A stretch of 64,000 nt of DNA, taken from Bolinopsis microptera (lineage: Eukaryota; Ctenophora; Tentaculata; Lobata; Bolinopsidae). Positions 10,241-20,806 of the stretch are shown one piece after another. The stretch spans positions 11,393,837-11,457,836 of the forward strand of contig NC_087080.1 in assembly GCF_026151205.1 (NCBI RefSeq). Direction: 5' to 3'. A model generated the notes under the pieces. The model did no database searches. It was given only the letters and a program-made list of their open reading frames with translations, and was not told the origin of the DNA. A program made the translations under genes and the position numbers. Every line of letters begins with the position of its first letter. Positions within the stretch are counted from its first letter, which is position 1.

Positions 10241-11136
10241 GAGACTACTTTTTCCTTATTTCTGCATGCTCTGCAATCTCTATCATGACGAGCGAAAAGT
10301 GAGTGATGGTATAATGCATGTATTATAGGTTCTGATAGTATCTTTTGTTGGAACTTTTAAAACAAGGTTTGTCAGAATCATCTTTCGTGTGCTTCAAAAA
10401 TCCTTCTCCAAGCAATCGATACCCAAATCCTGAAGATATTGTTATTTAAGTCAATACTACTGTGAGCAGTCTCGGGGTTACAAATGTGACTCAATCTTTG
10501 ATGTGTAGTGTCTACAGTGTATAAATTTTATGTAGACGAGTTAGTGGGTATTTCACAATTTATTATTTTTTTATTAATGCGTACAAGTATGTCTAATTCA
10601 AATCTGTTTACCTTTAAAGATATTGTGCATAATGTTGCAATCTTACACCGGGTCAAGTCTCTTGCTCAGCACAAAATGGTCAAGTTAACGAGGCTTTGTC
10701 TTACAACACCGTGCTACGTGCCCATTTCATTGAAGGTCGTACCATCTCTTGCAGGTCTAAATCCATTGTATGTTGTTACTTCGCCTGTCTTTCGTACGGG
10801 TTTTTACCCGTATCCCAATATTATTTTTCAGGTAGGCTTTGTGAAAGCAATAATTTACTAGCATTTTAGTCATAAAAGATCTGAAATGTTTAACTTGTTC
10901 AAGTTATAAATATTCCAAGTTTAAAACTTGTTTAAAATAAAGGATCACCACAAAACTGAGTACTAATTAAATTCTAAAATAATTATATTTTTAACAGTTA
11001 TGACTGCTCAGTGCGCCGGTAACAAATGAATATTGGATATTGATCATATTTTCAAATAATACATATCTTATACCCAACTAACTGCAAATTAGAAATTAAC
11101 CTTACAATTTTGTCTAGTAAGTAGTAGCTTGGGTTT

Positions 11137-11470
11137 TTAATCTGAAATCCCAATTATTAAATTAGTGGTTGTATTCCCATATGCAGACATTTTTAGTTTC
11201 TTCTTTATTAACTGTTCCGCTGCATCTGTTTGTTTTTTGATTTCTTTTTGATTACATAATATTTGAACGAATACAAGTATACAATTATTAAGCAAATTAA
11301 TATCTATAATAACCTCTGAATCACGATGCGAGCCGATTCGTTGCATTAAGCGAACCAGGGGCTGTGGAGCGGCAGCTACAAGAGGGGTAGTGTACATCAA
11401 CACAGGTGGAGCGTCTGAGAAGTGTAGAGGGATGGGTCTCCAAGGAGCAAAGTGATGGAGGTGGTTCTTC
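11137..11470 (-). CDS. Terminal exon of a hypothetical minus-strand gene
   Basis: Starts after a TTGTTAG acceptor and is open for about 110 codons to a stop: NHLHHFAPWRPIPLHFSDAP, then a hydrophobic middle and a lysine-rich helix (KKQTDAAEQLIKKKLKMS). No family recognised. It pairs in orientation and phase with the exon at 11,712-11,810. Confidence 0.35.
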
Positions 11471-11711
11471 TAACAATTTTCACAACACAGTGCAGTTGGT
11501 GGAGGAAGACTGTGATGCATATTGCATATAGCACATGAGACATGGACCGTGAAAAATAAGAAGGTAATAATTTAGCATAGCCACAATTAGATGTACGAAG
11601 GGAAGTGATAATGCTAATGAAAAAACTAGGATAAATATTCATAAACAAATTATAAAATAACCAGTACAAATCGAGTTGACAGGTTGACAAGTTGAAGAAC
11701 TATATTCAAAC

Positions 11712-11810
11712 CTTGTCGTCTTTAGCTGTAAAGAAGTTCCAAAAAATTGTCTTTATGTCTTCGTCCAACTTTGTCAGACTTCCACTCTGTCCATCACCAC
11801 TCCTGCCTCC
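11712..11810 (-). CDS. Internal exon of a hypothetical minus-strand gene
   Basis: Between acceptor TTTCTTTAACAG (or eight bases later at GGCAG) and donor GACAAG^GTTTGA, the frame reads SGDGQSGSLTKLDEDIKTIF then WNFFTAKDDK. The 99-nt form is in phase with the exon at 11,137-11,470. A 36-nt candidate micro-exon (12,192-12,227), between TTTATCTCTCAG and GTAATT, fits upstream only if the shorter acceptor is used. Confidence 0.4.
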
Positions 11811-12447
11811 CTGTTAAAGAAATTGTCTATACTGTATGCCACAACATGTTTTTGAAGCATAGGCAATTATAAACACTGCAAACATTCCTCTCGACTGAAC
11901 TAAGGTGATGTTGCAGTCGGTAATTATCAACTGGAACCTAGTAAAGTAAAAAACTTAACTGTTCATAACCTTAGAAATTTTAGAAAATCTAAACTCAATT
12001 GACGATGAGCTGGCTGGAATTCGAAATACTCTTGAAATACTTATTCAAACTTCACGCATATATACAATATATATATAATATATTCTTACGCATATATATA
12101 TATTCCGGTACATTTTGAATATCGAAGCGTGTAAGAAATGTTAGAATTCATATTCAAATATTATGGTTTTACAAGCATAGGGTTAATTACCTGTAGTCGA
12201 TCCGGGAGTAGCGGTATCCGCTATACCTGAGAGATAAAAGGTAGTAGACTTGAACAGAGTTAAATTTAGCATCCTATATACGTTGAAGTCCCATTTCACT
12301 GGTTACAGGGCTCATTGATGGAACATGGTACAAGGGATCGGGGCGTTGAATACTCGTAACAATTGTGTAAAATGACTGAATAGTAAGTGACAGTAATATG
12401 AATATTCGGAAGGTTTTGAATAGCAATCAGATGCATCTTTCAACCGT

Positions 12448-12647
12448 TCAATACGAAACAATTGAGGGAACCTTACTCTGATTCAGGATTTTCTTAATGG
12501 GTGTACTCTGATTCGGACATTTTCTAATGGGTGACATGTTTCTGTGTAAGATTGGCGAGGTTGGCTCCTCTCTTGACTTTAGAGTCGAGGTCAGCTGGAT
12601 TTTGGGAGCTGGCCCTTTACCGGTAGGCTTTCGTCTTTTTGCAGGAG
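12448..12647 (-). CDS. Basic Ser/Pro-rich exon
   Basis: After an acceptor TTCCGTTTCAG the minus strand encodes APAKRRKPTGKGPAPK, then a Ser/Thr/Pro-rich stretch with an internal near-duplication (SPIRKCPNQS / TPIKKILNQS), to a TGA at 12,448. A GTAAGG donor inside the second repeat could end the exon earlier. SPIRK- and TPIKK-like motifs suit DNA-binding tails or proline-directed phosphorylation sites; this is inference. Confidence 0.35.
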
Positions 12648-12799
12648 CTGAAACGGAACAATTATATATCTTTCCAAACGCAATTCAAACTTGTCAAGAA
12701 TACCTTATCGCAGCGAAGTGATAATGCTAATGAAAATACTAGGATAAGTAATAAGTATTCATAAACAAATTATAAAATAACCAGTACAAATCGAGTCAT

Positions 12800-12955
12800 G
12801 TACCTGCAGTTGACAGGTCAAAGCTAGGTGTGACATATAACGCTGCAGCTGCAGTTAGCAGGTCAAGGCTAGGTGTGACATATAACGCTGCAGCTGCAGT
12901 TAGCAGGTCAAGGCTAGGTGTGACATATAACGCTGCAGTTAGCAGTTTCAATCTC
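12800..12955. repeat. 45-bp tandem repeat, three copies
   Basis: The unit contains AGGTCAAGGCTAGGTGTGAC followed by ATATAACGCTGCAG. Copies begin near 12,815, 12,860 and 12,905. Related CTGCAGTTAGCAGG words also occur singly at 9.69 kb and 12.99 kb. Confidence 0.85.
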
Positions 12956-12999
12956 ACAATGCAATGGTAAGTATAAACGTATACAAAGCCACTGCAGTT

Positions 13000-13745
13000 G
13001 GCAGGGGAGGTAACTCTTATGGTGGAGGGTAAATTATATTATAAGCAATTTACACAGCAATTGATTGAAACGTTGATTCCAATCTAATGACGACGAGAGC
13101 ATACACTTAAGTACACCGTCTTTCCGCAACTTTCTTTTCTCAAAATGTTCGTGAAGGCCCGGGATGCCTGGTGAGACGCAGTGGAGGAGAACTCAGGTGG
13201 ACACTTATAATGTCATATAATAGCGTCAAAATAGGGCATAAAACAGGTGCGAGGCTTCGAAAACAAAGCTAAAGGAGCTTATATTTCTGGAGTTTGTAAA
13301 GTTTTTAAAGCTATCATTTCTTATAACAGGTGTGATGTGTAAGGAGTTGATTCATCTCTTATTCTGAGAAAATTACGTTCCTTTCAAGTCATTTTCACTA
13401 TTAGTAGTTCTGTTTCTCTACGTATAGTTTTTATTAATTTATTACGTAATACTAATGTAAATAAAAGAGATGCACGTGCCGGCTTGTGTGTAATTGTATT
13501 CGGCTGCATGTTACGCGATAATTGGTGATGATATTCTATAGTATTAGTAAGGTAATGAGTAAGGTAATTATCTTTGGAGATTGTCTGGCGTAGAGATGAC
13601 CAGTCCCCAAGTCGTTTATCTTTCCAGCGATCTAAATTCACCTAGTGTGTAATTGTATTCGGCTGAAGTACTAAGTACAGCTGTTGATTACTAATATCAC
13701 TATTTGTATTGGTGAACCTATTGTGATATTGTTCCATCTTGAACC
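13000..13745. other. No supported gene
   Basis: AT-rich. The 85-codon minus frame at 13,384-13,641 has no recognisable features. A short word (GTGTAATTGTATTCGGCTG) occurs twice, near 13,487 and 13,646. Confidence 0.3.
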
Positions 13746-13746
13746 C

Positions 13747-13945
13747 ACTCACGTCTCACATATATAATATGATAACTTCTCTTTATGGTATGTTCATGAT
13801 CCTAGGGACTCACGTCTCACATATATAATATATATAATATGATAACTTCTCTTTATGGTATGTTCATGATCTTGGGGACTCACGTCTCACATATATAATA
13901 TATATATGATAACTTCTCTTTATGGTATGTTTATGATCCTTACAA
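13747..13945. repeat. Tandem repeat of 61-70 bp, three copies
   Basis: Each copy begins ACTCACGTCTCACATATATA and ends in TTTATGGTATGTT.ATGATC. Copies start at 13,747, 13,808 and 13,878 and differ in the length of the TA-rich part. Confidence 0.85.
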
Positions 13946-14585
13946 TATGATATTTATTAATTCTGATCGGCACATTATTTATAATATGTTTTTAGTGCTG
14001 TATTCATACGTTACAACTCTAACATAATTACTATTATGTTACTTGTCTGTAACATTCGATTGGGTCACCTTTTTTACCAACAAAATTTATTTCTTAAACG
14101 ACTGAAACTCAATTTTAGGATTTCAGAAGTTACTTTCTGGATTCCCGTATAATTATGAGTTTTAAATAGAATAGAATTAATGCTAGTTGCCAGTAGAAAC
14201 AGTGCCACGATATTTTCCTCCTTAAAATGCTCGTCCTACGACTGCCTAAATGATTTGGTTCCTTTTCGGTAAAATGATTGATTTTGGACACGAAGGGAAA
14301 CACACAAATTTGGCTTGGAAACTTCGTTTAATACATCGCTAGAGCCTACAAAAAAGAAATAAATTAGTCAGATAAAATCAATCATAATACTCAGTCAAAG
14401 AGATTCAAAAATTTATAAAAAGGTCATGATTAGAGAATATCATGAAAGTCGATCAGAAATTGGAATACGATAAAATTGTTTCACTGTCAGCGTGGTAGAT
14501 AAAATTTATAAAGAAAAATGACGCAAAATTGGCACAAAATTGGTAAAATTAATAAATTATAGATATTGGTAAAAACCACAAAAAA

Positions 14586-15000
14586 CTATCTCTTAATTTC
14601 CATCCTGTTTAAACCCCAAACATTAGTCCTAAACTTTGCACAAAATCTAGCCTCTTCCCTATCTAATAGGGAAGGTTTAGTCTTTTTCACAATCCCGAAT
14701 TTGAAACAGTCAAAACTGAAAGTGTCCTTGTGTACATCGTAACAATGCATTGATAAAGCTGAGTGCTCGTAGAGGGCACGGTCGTCAATGTTGAAATTGT
14801 TCCGGTGCCCATTGAGCCTAATGTGGAATGGAGTTAACGTCTGCCCAAAGTAAGTGTCCTCAGATCCCTCAATAGCCCTACACTGCTGGCATTGTGCAAC
14901 GTAAATAATGTGCTTATCTTTGCACGTGATGTGCTTATCTTTGCACGTGAGGGATGATTGGTTCCTTTTCATTATAGGTTGTTTTTTAGAAAATGTCTAA
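14586..15000 (-). pseudogene. Penelope-like retroelement remnant: GIY-YIG endonuclease domain
   Basis: A minus-strand frame of about 135 codons carries the C-terminal endonuclease of Penelope-like elements. The GIY-like IIYVAQCQQC is followed by the YIG-like TYFGQT, the conserved Arg region FHIRLNGHRNNF, and the late Glu region LDREEARFCAKFRTNVWGL. This domain normally follows a reverse transcriptase, which is absent, so the copy is 5'-truncated. A 21-bp tandem duplication (14,909-14,950) adds seven residues (CKDKHIT) in frame near the start. No intact element is present. Confidence 0.7.
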
Positions 15001-15600
15001 CTGCCAAAAACAAAAGTAGGCGTAGCCTCGTGAGTTACCGGTTAGCTGGCTACAGCAACTGATATTATCCTTCATGTCATTTGCTTTAGGTCATTGTACT
15101 TTACGTACAACATTGAACACGTCACACCAAAGCAATAGTCTACAGTTATACAGGCTACCGCAGTTGCTAATGCGTTTGGTTTGCATCTTAATATTATTGC
15201 CTCACCGCTCTTTGTTTCGTTGCCATCTTCTAACACTAATTAGTGTGCTCGTAGACAGCTAAACTGTTCCATTAATAGAGTTCCTGGTGTACAAATAGCA
15301 CCTAATACCAGTGGTTAAGTCAAGGTAAAGCAGATTATATTAGTCGACACTAATGACTGAGGTTCATTATACTGTGACCTCCAATCTTGTGTAGTGTGTA
15401 CGTGATGAATATTTTTCCTATATTCTAGTAGACGTGTAAGAATGTTGGTGTTCTGAGAATGTTTAAACAAACATAGTAACATAAAACGCGTATTTATTGC
15501 TCATATGTTTTACCTCTGTATATATCTAGAGTATAGACGCGGTTATTCTACCAATTACTAATATATATACTCCGCATTGACTTATAATTTTATCAGTATT
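15000..15600. other. No supported gene
   Basis: AT-rich sequence between the Penelope remnant and the 15.7-kb exon. Open frames are short and unconvincing. Confidence 0.3.
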
Positions 15601-15687
15601 GAACACTCAATATGAAAAGAACGGTTTCTCAATCAACCAGTTTGGGATAGTCTTACATTCATGTCCATCCTCTTTTCTGATAATCGG

Positions 15688-15873
15688 TGTAAAAACGAGG
15701 GATTTTATTTCGCCCTTTTCGTATGTCAACTTTTCTTGCTCAGCGAGCTTTTGCAAGGAAGCTTTCCGGAGAACTCTTTTTTCTTTCATATGACTCATAC
15801 TGCTAATATGGAAATCCTTAAGACTTAAATGGTGAAGTGACGCTGCAGCCACAGAAGCTCCTTGAAAGATCAT
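15688..15873 (-). CDS. Coiled-coil exon, better-preserved paralogue of the 8.5-kb copy
   Basis: Minus-strand ORF beginning at an ATG directly after a TAG (possible acceptor AACTAG). It reads MIFQGASVAAAS, then HMKEKRVLRKASLQKLAEQE, a charged amphipathic helix, and later EDGHE before a GTAAGA donor at about 15,687. The frame stays open to 15,607 if not spliced. An alternative frame just upstream (LIDRQEELKLDDL) is also helix-like, so the true 5' boundary is uncertain. Function unknown. Confidence 0.4.
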
Positions 15874-16403
15874 CTAGTTTCAATTCTTCTTGTCTATCGA
15901 TCAGAGTTTTAAAGTTTTAAGACAGTAATTGTATCTTGAGTTTCTGCAAGGGAAAACATCTCCTTGAGAGATGGTTAGTAACGGGTAATTTCCTTTGTTA
16001 TGAACATTCGTTAGTTTATTCCCAAATAAAAACCAATTTATCCATATAAATGAATAATCTAAGGTGGGAAAGTTTATCTTCTTGGTTCCACTAACCAAGG
16101 GAGATTTTTATATTACAAAATAGAGCAGAAACTCTTTAATTTCAAGCTATAATATTACAATAATTATGTCTTAAAATTAGGTAAGATTAGTTTATTCTTA
16201 AATAAAATCTGATTTTGAAGGTCTAAAGTTACTCAAATACTCTATATTTTATTGGTTAAAAACAGATTAAACAATGTCTGTTGCATTTATGCTAACTAAA
16301 AAGTTGTTCATCCCTTCCTGTCCGAAATTACCGACATTAAATATTCTTCACCGGTCACCCGGATCTACCTGTCTTGATGTCGATATTTCTGGCTTTATTC
16401 CTC

Positions 16404-16624
16404 GATATAGATTCATAAGTCTTCTAACATAACTCTCAAGTCCCTAATCGGTTTGGCAGACTTCTCTTACTCTCAGACTCTCCTTTTTTGAGACAAAACG
16501 ACGGAGCAAAACGTTGTCATTCGTTTCCGCTTTCTTTGAGAGATTGTTGGACCAGAGGATTTCGCCAATGATATCATTACGGCAACATGATATCAGAGAT
16601 ATAAATGCATACAAATTGCAATGC
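16404..16624. repeat. Segmental-duplication block P, copy 1
   Basis: About 220 bp nearly identical to 24,626-24,842. It ends exactly where the LTR-like sequence begins here, while the second copy continues into unrelated sequence. Confidence 0.85.
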
Positions 16625-16743
16625 TGAAATATAAGTAAAACTCTTTGTTCATTTAGACTTAATCACACTGAGGTTAAAACATTCTGAAACATTATAAACA
16701 TTAGTATTAAAATAACTGAAATAAATAAACAAGAAATATAACA
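16625..16743 (-). repeat. Putative short 3' LTR with adjoining polypurine tract
   Basis: On the minus strand a purine-rich GGGGAGAT (16,744-16,751) is followed by TGTTATATTTC and ends, 119 bp later, in ATTTCA at the edge of duplicated block P. This gives a TG...CA terminus and a polypurine tract in the places expected for a Ty3-like element whose gag and pol tail lie just upstream. The matching 5' LTR was not found. Confidence 0.4.
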
Positions 16744-17156
16744 ATCTCCCCGAATAAATGAACACAACTACAAAATCAAAATCGAAAAGAGATCCCGTGC
16801 GCGCACGCGCGCAAAATTTAAAACAGAGCTTACAAAAACTTTGACCTAAGATGGCGTCCCAGAGAAGACCCTTTCAAAGTGCCAAATTAAAAATGTGCAC
16901 GGCACAAAATATAAATTAACTTTTTAACACAGGTTCTAAGAATAATGCCGATTTCCCAACTCTGGTAAAAATTCAATTAAACCTCCGACAGGTTAAATAT
17001 AATAAATACGTCAGTCACGCTCTATTGAACGGAATACAAAACAATCAGAATTCAATTCTAATAAAGAGAAAAACATCTACTTCGGAAAATACCAAATTCA
17101 GGTGAATATGAAACATGAATGTGAAACGTAAATATGAAACCGTGAATATGAAATGT

Positions 17157-17400
17157 TTACTGATAGCCAGAGTTACTAGACGTTCTATCAGGTAATGGAT
17201 ACAACACTGTGGGAGTTCTGTCTCTACCAGATCTACGCAGTCTTATAGGATTGTCAATAGTTTTGGTTACAGCCTCATTATTACTTTCGTTTTCATTAAT
17301 CACATTATCTGAAGGCACAATACTGTCATGAACATCGGAGGTCACAATATTTTCATAAGCATTAGGCCGGGAATCATCACCAATAGGAGCTAGGTGTTTA
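17157..17400 (-). pseudogene. Ty3-like pol C-terminal tail
   Basis: The minus frame reads NKHLAPIGDDSRPNAYENIV and ends with IRLRRSGRDRTPTVLYP near the stop. The RRSGR-x2-x-P-x-x-Y pattern is common at the end of Ty3/gypsy pol after integrase. It abuts the gag ORF directly, so protease, reverse transcriptase, RNase H and integrase core have been deleted. Confidence 0.55.
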
Positions 17401-17862
17401 TTGGAGACCGTCGCTTTCCAATACCCGTTGACGTATACCAGGAGACTGTAGACCAGCTATAAATGCCTCTCTTATGGCTTCATTCTGGTGTGTAGCCTCA
17501 TTTACTGCACCGAAAACGCAGTCTTTGGCTAAAAATTTGAGATTTTGGTAATAGGCGTCCACTGTATTGGAGTCTTGCTTGCAAGTGTTAAGCAAGTGTC
17601 GTGCAAAAATGACGTTCCTCTTAGGATTAAAGACACTCTCCAATGCTGCAATTGAAGCTGTGTAATCAGCTGTCTCCGAAATATGAGCATAGATCTCCGT
17701 GCTTACATAGTTTACGAGTAGGTCCTGTTTGTTAGCCTCCGTAATGCTAGTGATTGATCCAATGAACTTCTCGAACCTAGCTTTCCAGTGCTCCCACTCC
17801 TTGGAACTGTTGGCAGCAGAGGGGTCGGCGCTAAAAGTCTCAGGACGCAGTAGTTTGTCCAT
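17398..17862 (-). CDS. Ty3/gypsy-type Gag, isolated
   Basis: A 154-codon ORF from ATG (MDKLLRPETFSADPSAANSS) to stop. It carries the capsid-like pattern of Ty3 Gag: EWEHWKARFEKFI near the start, then a helix ending ARHLLNTCKQ, then TVDAYYQNLKFLAKDC and IREAFIAGLQSPGIRQR. No zinc knuckle remains; the frame stops just before the pol-tail remnant. The element therefore cannot be autonomous, although Gag itself is uninterrupted. Upstream, DNA shared with the other segment resumes at about 17,881 with no LTR between. Confidence 0.65.
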   Translation of the reverse strand: MDKLLRPETFSADPSAANSSKEWEHWKARFEKFIGSITSITEANKQDLLVNYVSTEIYAHISETADYTASIAALESVFNPKRNVIFARHLLNTCKQDSNTVDAYYQNLKFLAKDCVFGAVNEATHQNEAIREAFIAGLQSPGIRQRVLESDGLQ

Positions 17863-17880
17863 AGTTGTTACCTCAGTGTG

Positions 17881-18810
17881 ACATACATAATATGCAACAC
17901 CTTAAATCATTTTCTATATCCCGATTATCTCAGTCGTCACAAATAAAAGGATCTTACATAAGTTTTTGATTAAGTATTATAAAACACATATTGAGTAACC
18001 ACTGAAATAATATTCGGATGCATAACTTTTTTTAAAGCATCAATCAAAGCACCTTTGGGAAATTGGGTATTTGACCCTCCATTGTCATAAACGGCCCCGT
18101 TGGCGAACAAAAAAATTTCACCTTTCCCAGCTTAAACTTCGATACAGCTTCTGCGAGGGCGCTTACCGTACTATGCCCGTTGTAGGGCATTGTCTGAAAA
18201 AATATCTGTCGAAACAATATTTTGAATAACTGCTCTCAGAAGACGCTTGAGTGCAAGCTTGTGGTCGATGATTCGACATGCCATTTTTCTTTCCTGTCCT
18301 TTAATCCTTCTTCCTTTCTTTCTATAAATCGTTGGGGTATTTTTCAATCAAAGCAGTGGTGTACTTGCTTGGTTTGATCTTCAAACTTAGCTGGAGATTA
18401 GATATGAGTTTCTTTCAATATGTTGGTGAAACTTGTAAGATTCTTGTAGATACCAAATGAGACAACTGCTTACGTCATAAACCCCTAAATAGAACAACAC
18501 GGTTAATCATCAATTACATTCAATTGTATTCATGAACATATTAATCATAAGTATATAACAAAACTCAGCATCAGGTGTCATATTTTCTGGTTGTACTAAT
18601 ATTAATATCACTTGAATTATTAGCTGTTTACAGTTTATACTACAACCCTATAACCATTAACCCTGCACAGAAATATTTCCTGATAACAATAATAATAAAT
18701 TTGAAGAAGAACCTCCCTCAAAACGTCTGGGCTGATATTTAAAGTATTAAGCCATATCTTTTTGGTCGAAGAATCTAGCTCTGAAGTCTCTGTGATCTCC
18801 TAACCTGTGT
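17881..18810. repeat. Segmental-duplication block Q, copy 1
   Basis: Matches 25,058-26,385. On the minus strand the second copy contains a 110-codon ORF that is broken here by small indels. The second copy also holds an extra stretch of about 400 bp flanked by a direct repeat (TTAGCATCA.GTGTCATA.TTTCTGG). Confidence 0.8.
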
Positions 18811-19487
18811 ACGTGTATGAATGTTGAAATATTAACATTCTGAGAGTGTTTAAAGTAATAATACATATTAAAATATTTATTATATATGTTACTTATTAAT
18901 TGGCGCTTTGCGTGCAGCCTGCAAGACAGGATTAAATTCAAACAAGCTAATAGAGTATTAGAGATTAAACTATATATATATGAATATTTAAAGTGTTCGG
19001 CAATAAAACGTGGCCCTCTAATCTATAGGCCTTTAGTTTTACGAAATATTTACCGCGATCTTTCTGACGTTGTCAAAACAGTCTTGGTGTACGAAGACGT
19101 TCCAGGACGAGCTGGATTCTGAACATTTTGAAAACCATAATTTTACTCCTTTTCTTTCTATTTCCTGTTAACTTATTCTTTGCGATTCTATTTTCCTGAC
19201 GTATATTAAATAATGATATATCAGTGTGCAGATATATTTTATTGCCATTAGTTAAAGGGTGCGTTGTTGGTAGTAACTTTGTATTTGATATCATCTCCCC
19301 AAACTCATTCCATTTATTTCTGATTGTCCAATAATTATTGGATCCTAACTATAACAGGGGCTCTGTTGGTTTTGTGCAACTTTGCAACTAAAATCTCGAA
19401 TACAGCCCCCCTCTACTAGTTCTTCTATTTAATCCCATATCAAATATCAATTATCACCGTAATAGGCTCACCCTTCAATACTCAGCC
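18811..19487. repeat. 5' flank of receptor gene 1, duplicated at 31,083-31,743
   Basis: Nearly identical to the flank of receptor copy 3. It presumably contains the promoter, since it is the sequence shared upstream of both start codons. No TATA or initiator element can be assigned with confidence. Confidence 0.7.
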
Positions 19488-20806
19488 ATGTCGGGGGACT
19501 GCTCAACAGATCTGTTCACCTCAACCCGTCCCCTCTACTCCTTACAACCACTCGTAGCAGACAAAGACAACTTCACTTCTGTAGCTGTGGGGTTTGCAGT
19601 GCTGAACCTGGTCCTGGGAGTGTACACTATTCTAGCTAGCTGCTTTGTGGTTAGGTTCTACTGGGACAAGGCTAACAATCATGTCGTTCCGATGTTGTAT
19701 TTTTTCATCGCTTCTAATGATATCCTGACAGGTTAGTTGAACTTTAAGTATGAACTTATTGTTAGTGTCCTGACATTTTATTTGCTCACCCCTGTTCATC
19801 AGTTCCCTTTTGATTTAAACGTATTGGTAATATGTATAATCAGTTTTATCAACAAAGAAGAGTAAATAACAAAACGTAAATTCAGCCAGAAAAATATTCA
19901 CCTATTGCCATCCTAGGTTTCACAGCAATCCTACACTCAGTTCTCCTGATCCTACTTCTCTCCCTGCCCTGTCCTACATCACCCCACGTCTACAACCTGT
20001 CCTACCTGGCTAGCTTCCTGACCATGTGGACCCTGCGGATCTCAGTCTTCTACAACCTCCTCCTTTTTATCACCCGAACAATAAACATAGTGTCACCTTT
20101 CTATCCAGTCAGCAAGCGGCTACTTTTAGCATTCCTGATCACAACACCCTGGTTACCCTGGTTCCCTGTCATCATCCACCAGCTCACTGTCAAATACGAG
20201 GGAGCTGATTACATGGCGTTCAAAATGAGGATCTTATCCTCGTCTTCTCTCGTAGGAGAAGATCTGATTCACAGTATATTTGGTACAAGTCACTACCCTC
20301 CCCTTATCATCTGCCTGGTAATACCCTTCCTTCTCCCCACTGTGACAGCTGTGGTATCCCTGGTTATCCAGCTGAAATGCCTGCTATCTGGCTACTCACC
20401 AGATGGTACAGTTGAGAGAGACCCTGTCAAGGTGAGAGCAGCTGTCACCATCCTCCTCCTCACCCTAGTCTTCTCTCTCTGCAGCACCTCCTCTGTAACC
20501 TACTGGATGAGAGTTTGTCTTGATATTCAGGACGATTACATTAATGATAAGAATGTTGTGTGGGTGTACGTTACCGGGGTGACTGTTCCGTTTCTTAACT
20601 CTGTTATAGCCCCCACTGTGTTGATTTACAGGGGGAATAAGTTGAGGGAGATGGTACGGCATGTTTTGTTCGGAGTTAGGGTGAGTTCTACAGAGAGCAA
20701 GTCAGCTGCTGTGGCGACGGAGGTAACTAACTACAACCGAACTACTCTACAGATGCCTCACTTGAGTACGGTTGTTAAAAGTGATATTAATGTTCAGGGA
20801 GAGTAG
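19488..20806 (+). CDS. Seven-transmembrane G-protein-coupled receptor, copy 1 (intact)
   Basis: Two exons, 19,488-19,731 and 19,917-20,806, joined across ACAG^GTTAGT and CCTAG^GTTTC, give 377 residues. The N-terminus (MSGDCSTDLFTS) has no signal peptide. Seven hydrophobic segments follow: TM1 around VAVGFAVLNLVLGVYTIL, TM2 MLYFFIASNDILTG across the splice, TM3 WTLRISVFYNLLLFITRTI, TM4 LLLAFLITTPWLPWF, TM5 YPPLIICLVIPFLLPTV, TM6 VRAAVTILLLTLVFSL, TM7 VYVTGVTVPFLNSVIAP. The end of TM7, NSVIAPTVLIYR, resembles the NPxxY region of rhodopsin-class receptors, and TR.INIV after TM3 sits where DRY usually is. The C-tail is short. Ligand unknown; a lineage-expanded chemosensory-type receptor is the likeliest reading. 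It is the only one of four copies without a disabling change. Confidence 0.85.

Noticed and set aside
10508-10861. 117-codon plus-strand ORF
   Set aside because: No motif, no splice context, and low-complexity AT-rich composition; open by chance is the simplest reading.
20465-20662. Antisense 65-codon ORF repeated in all receptor copies
   Set aside because: It recurs only because the receptor sequence recurs; no independent signal.
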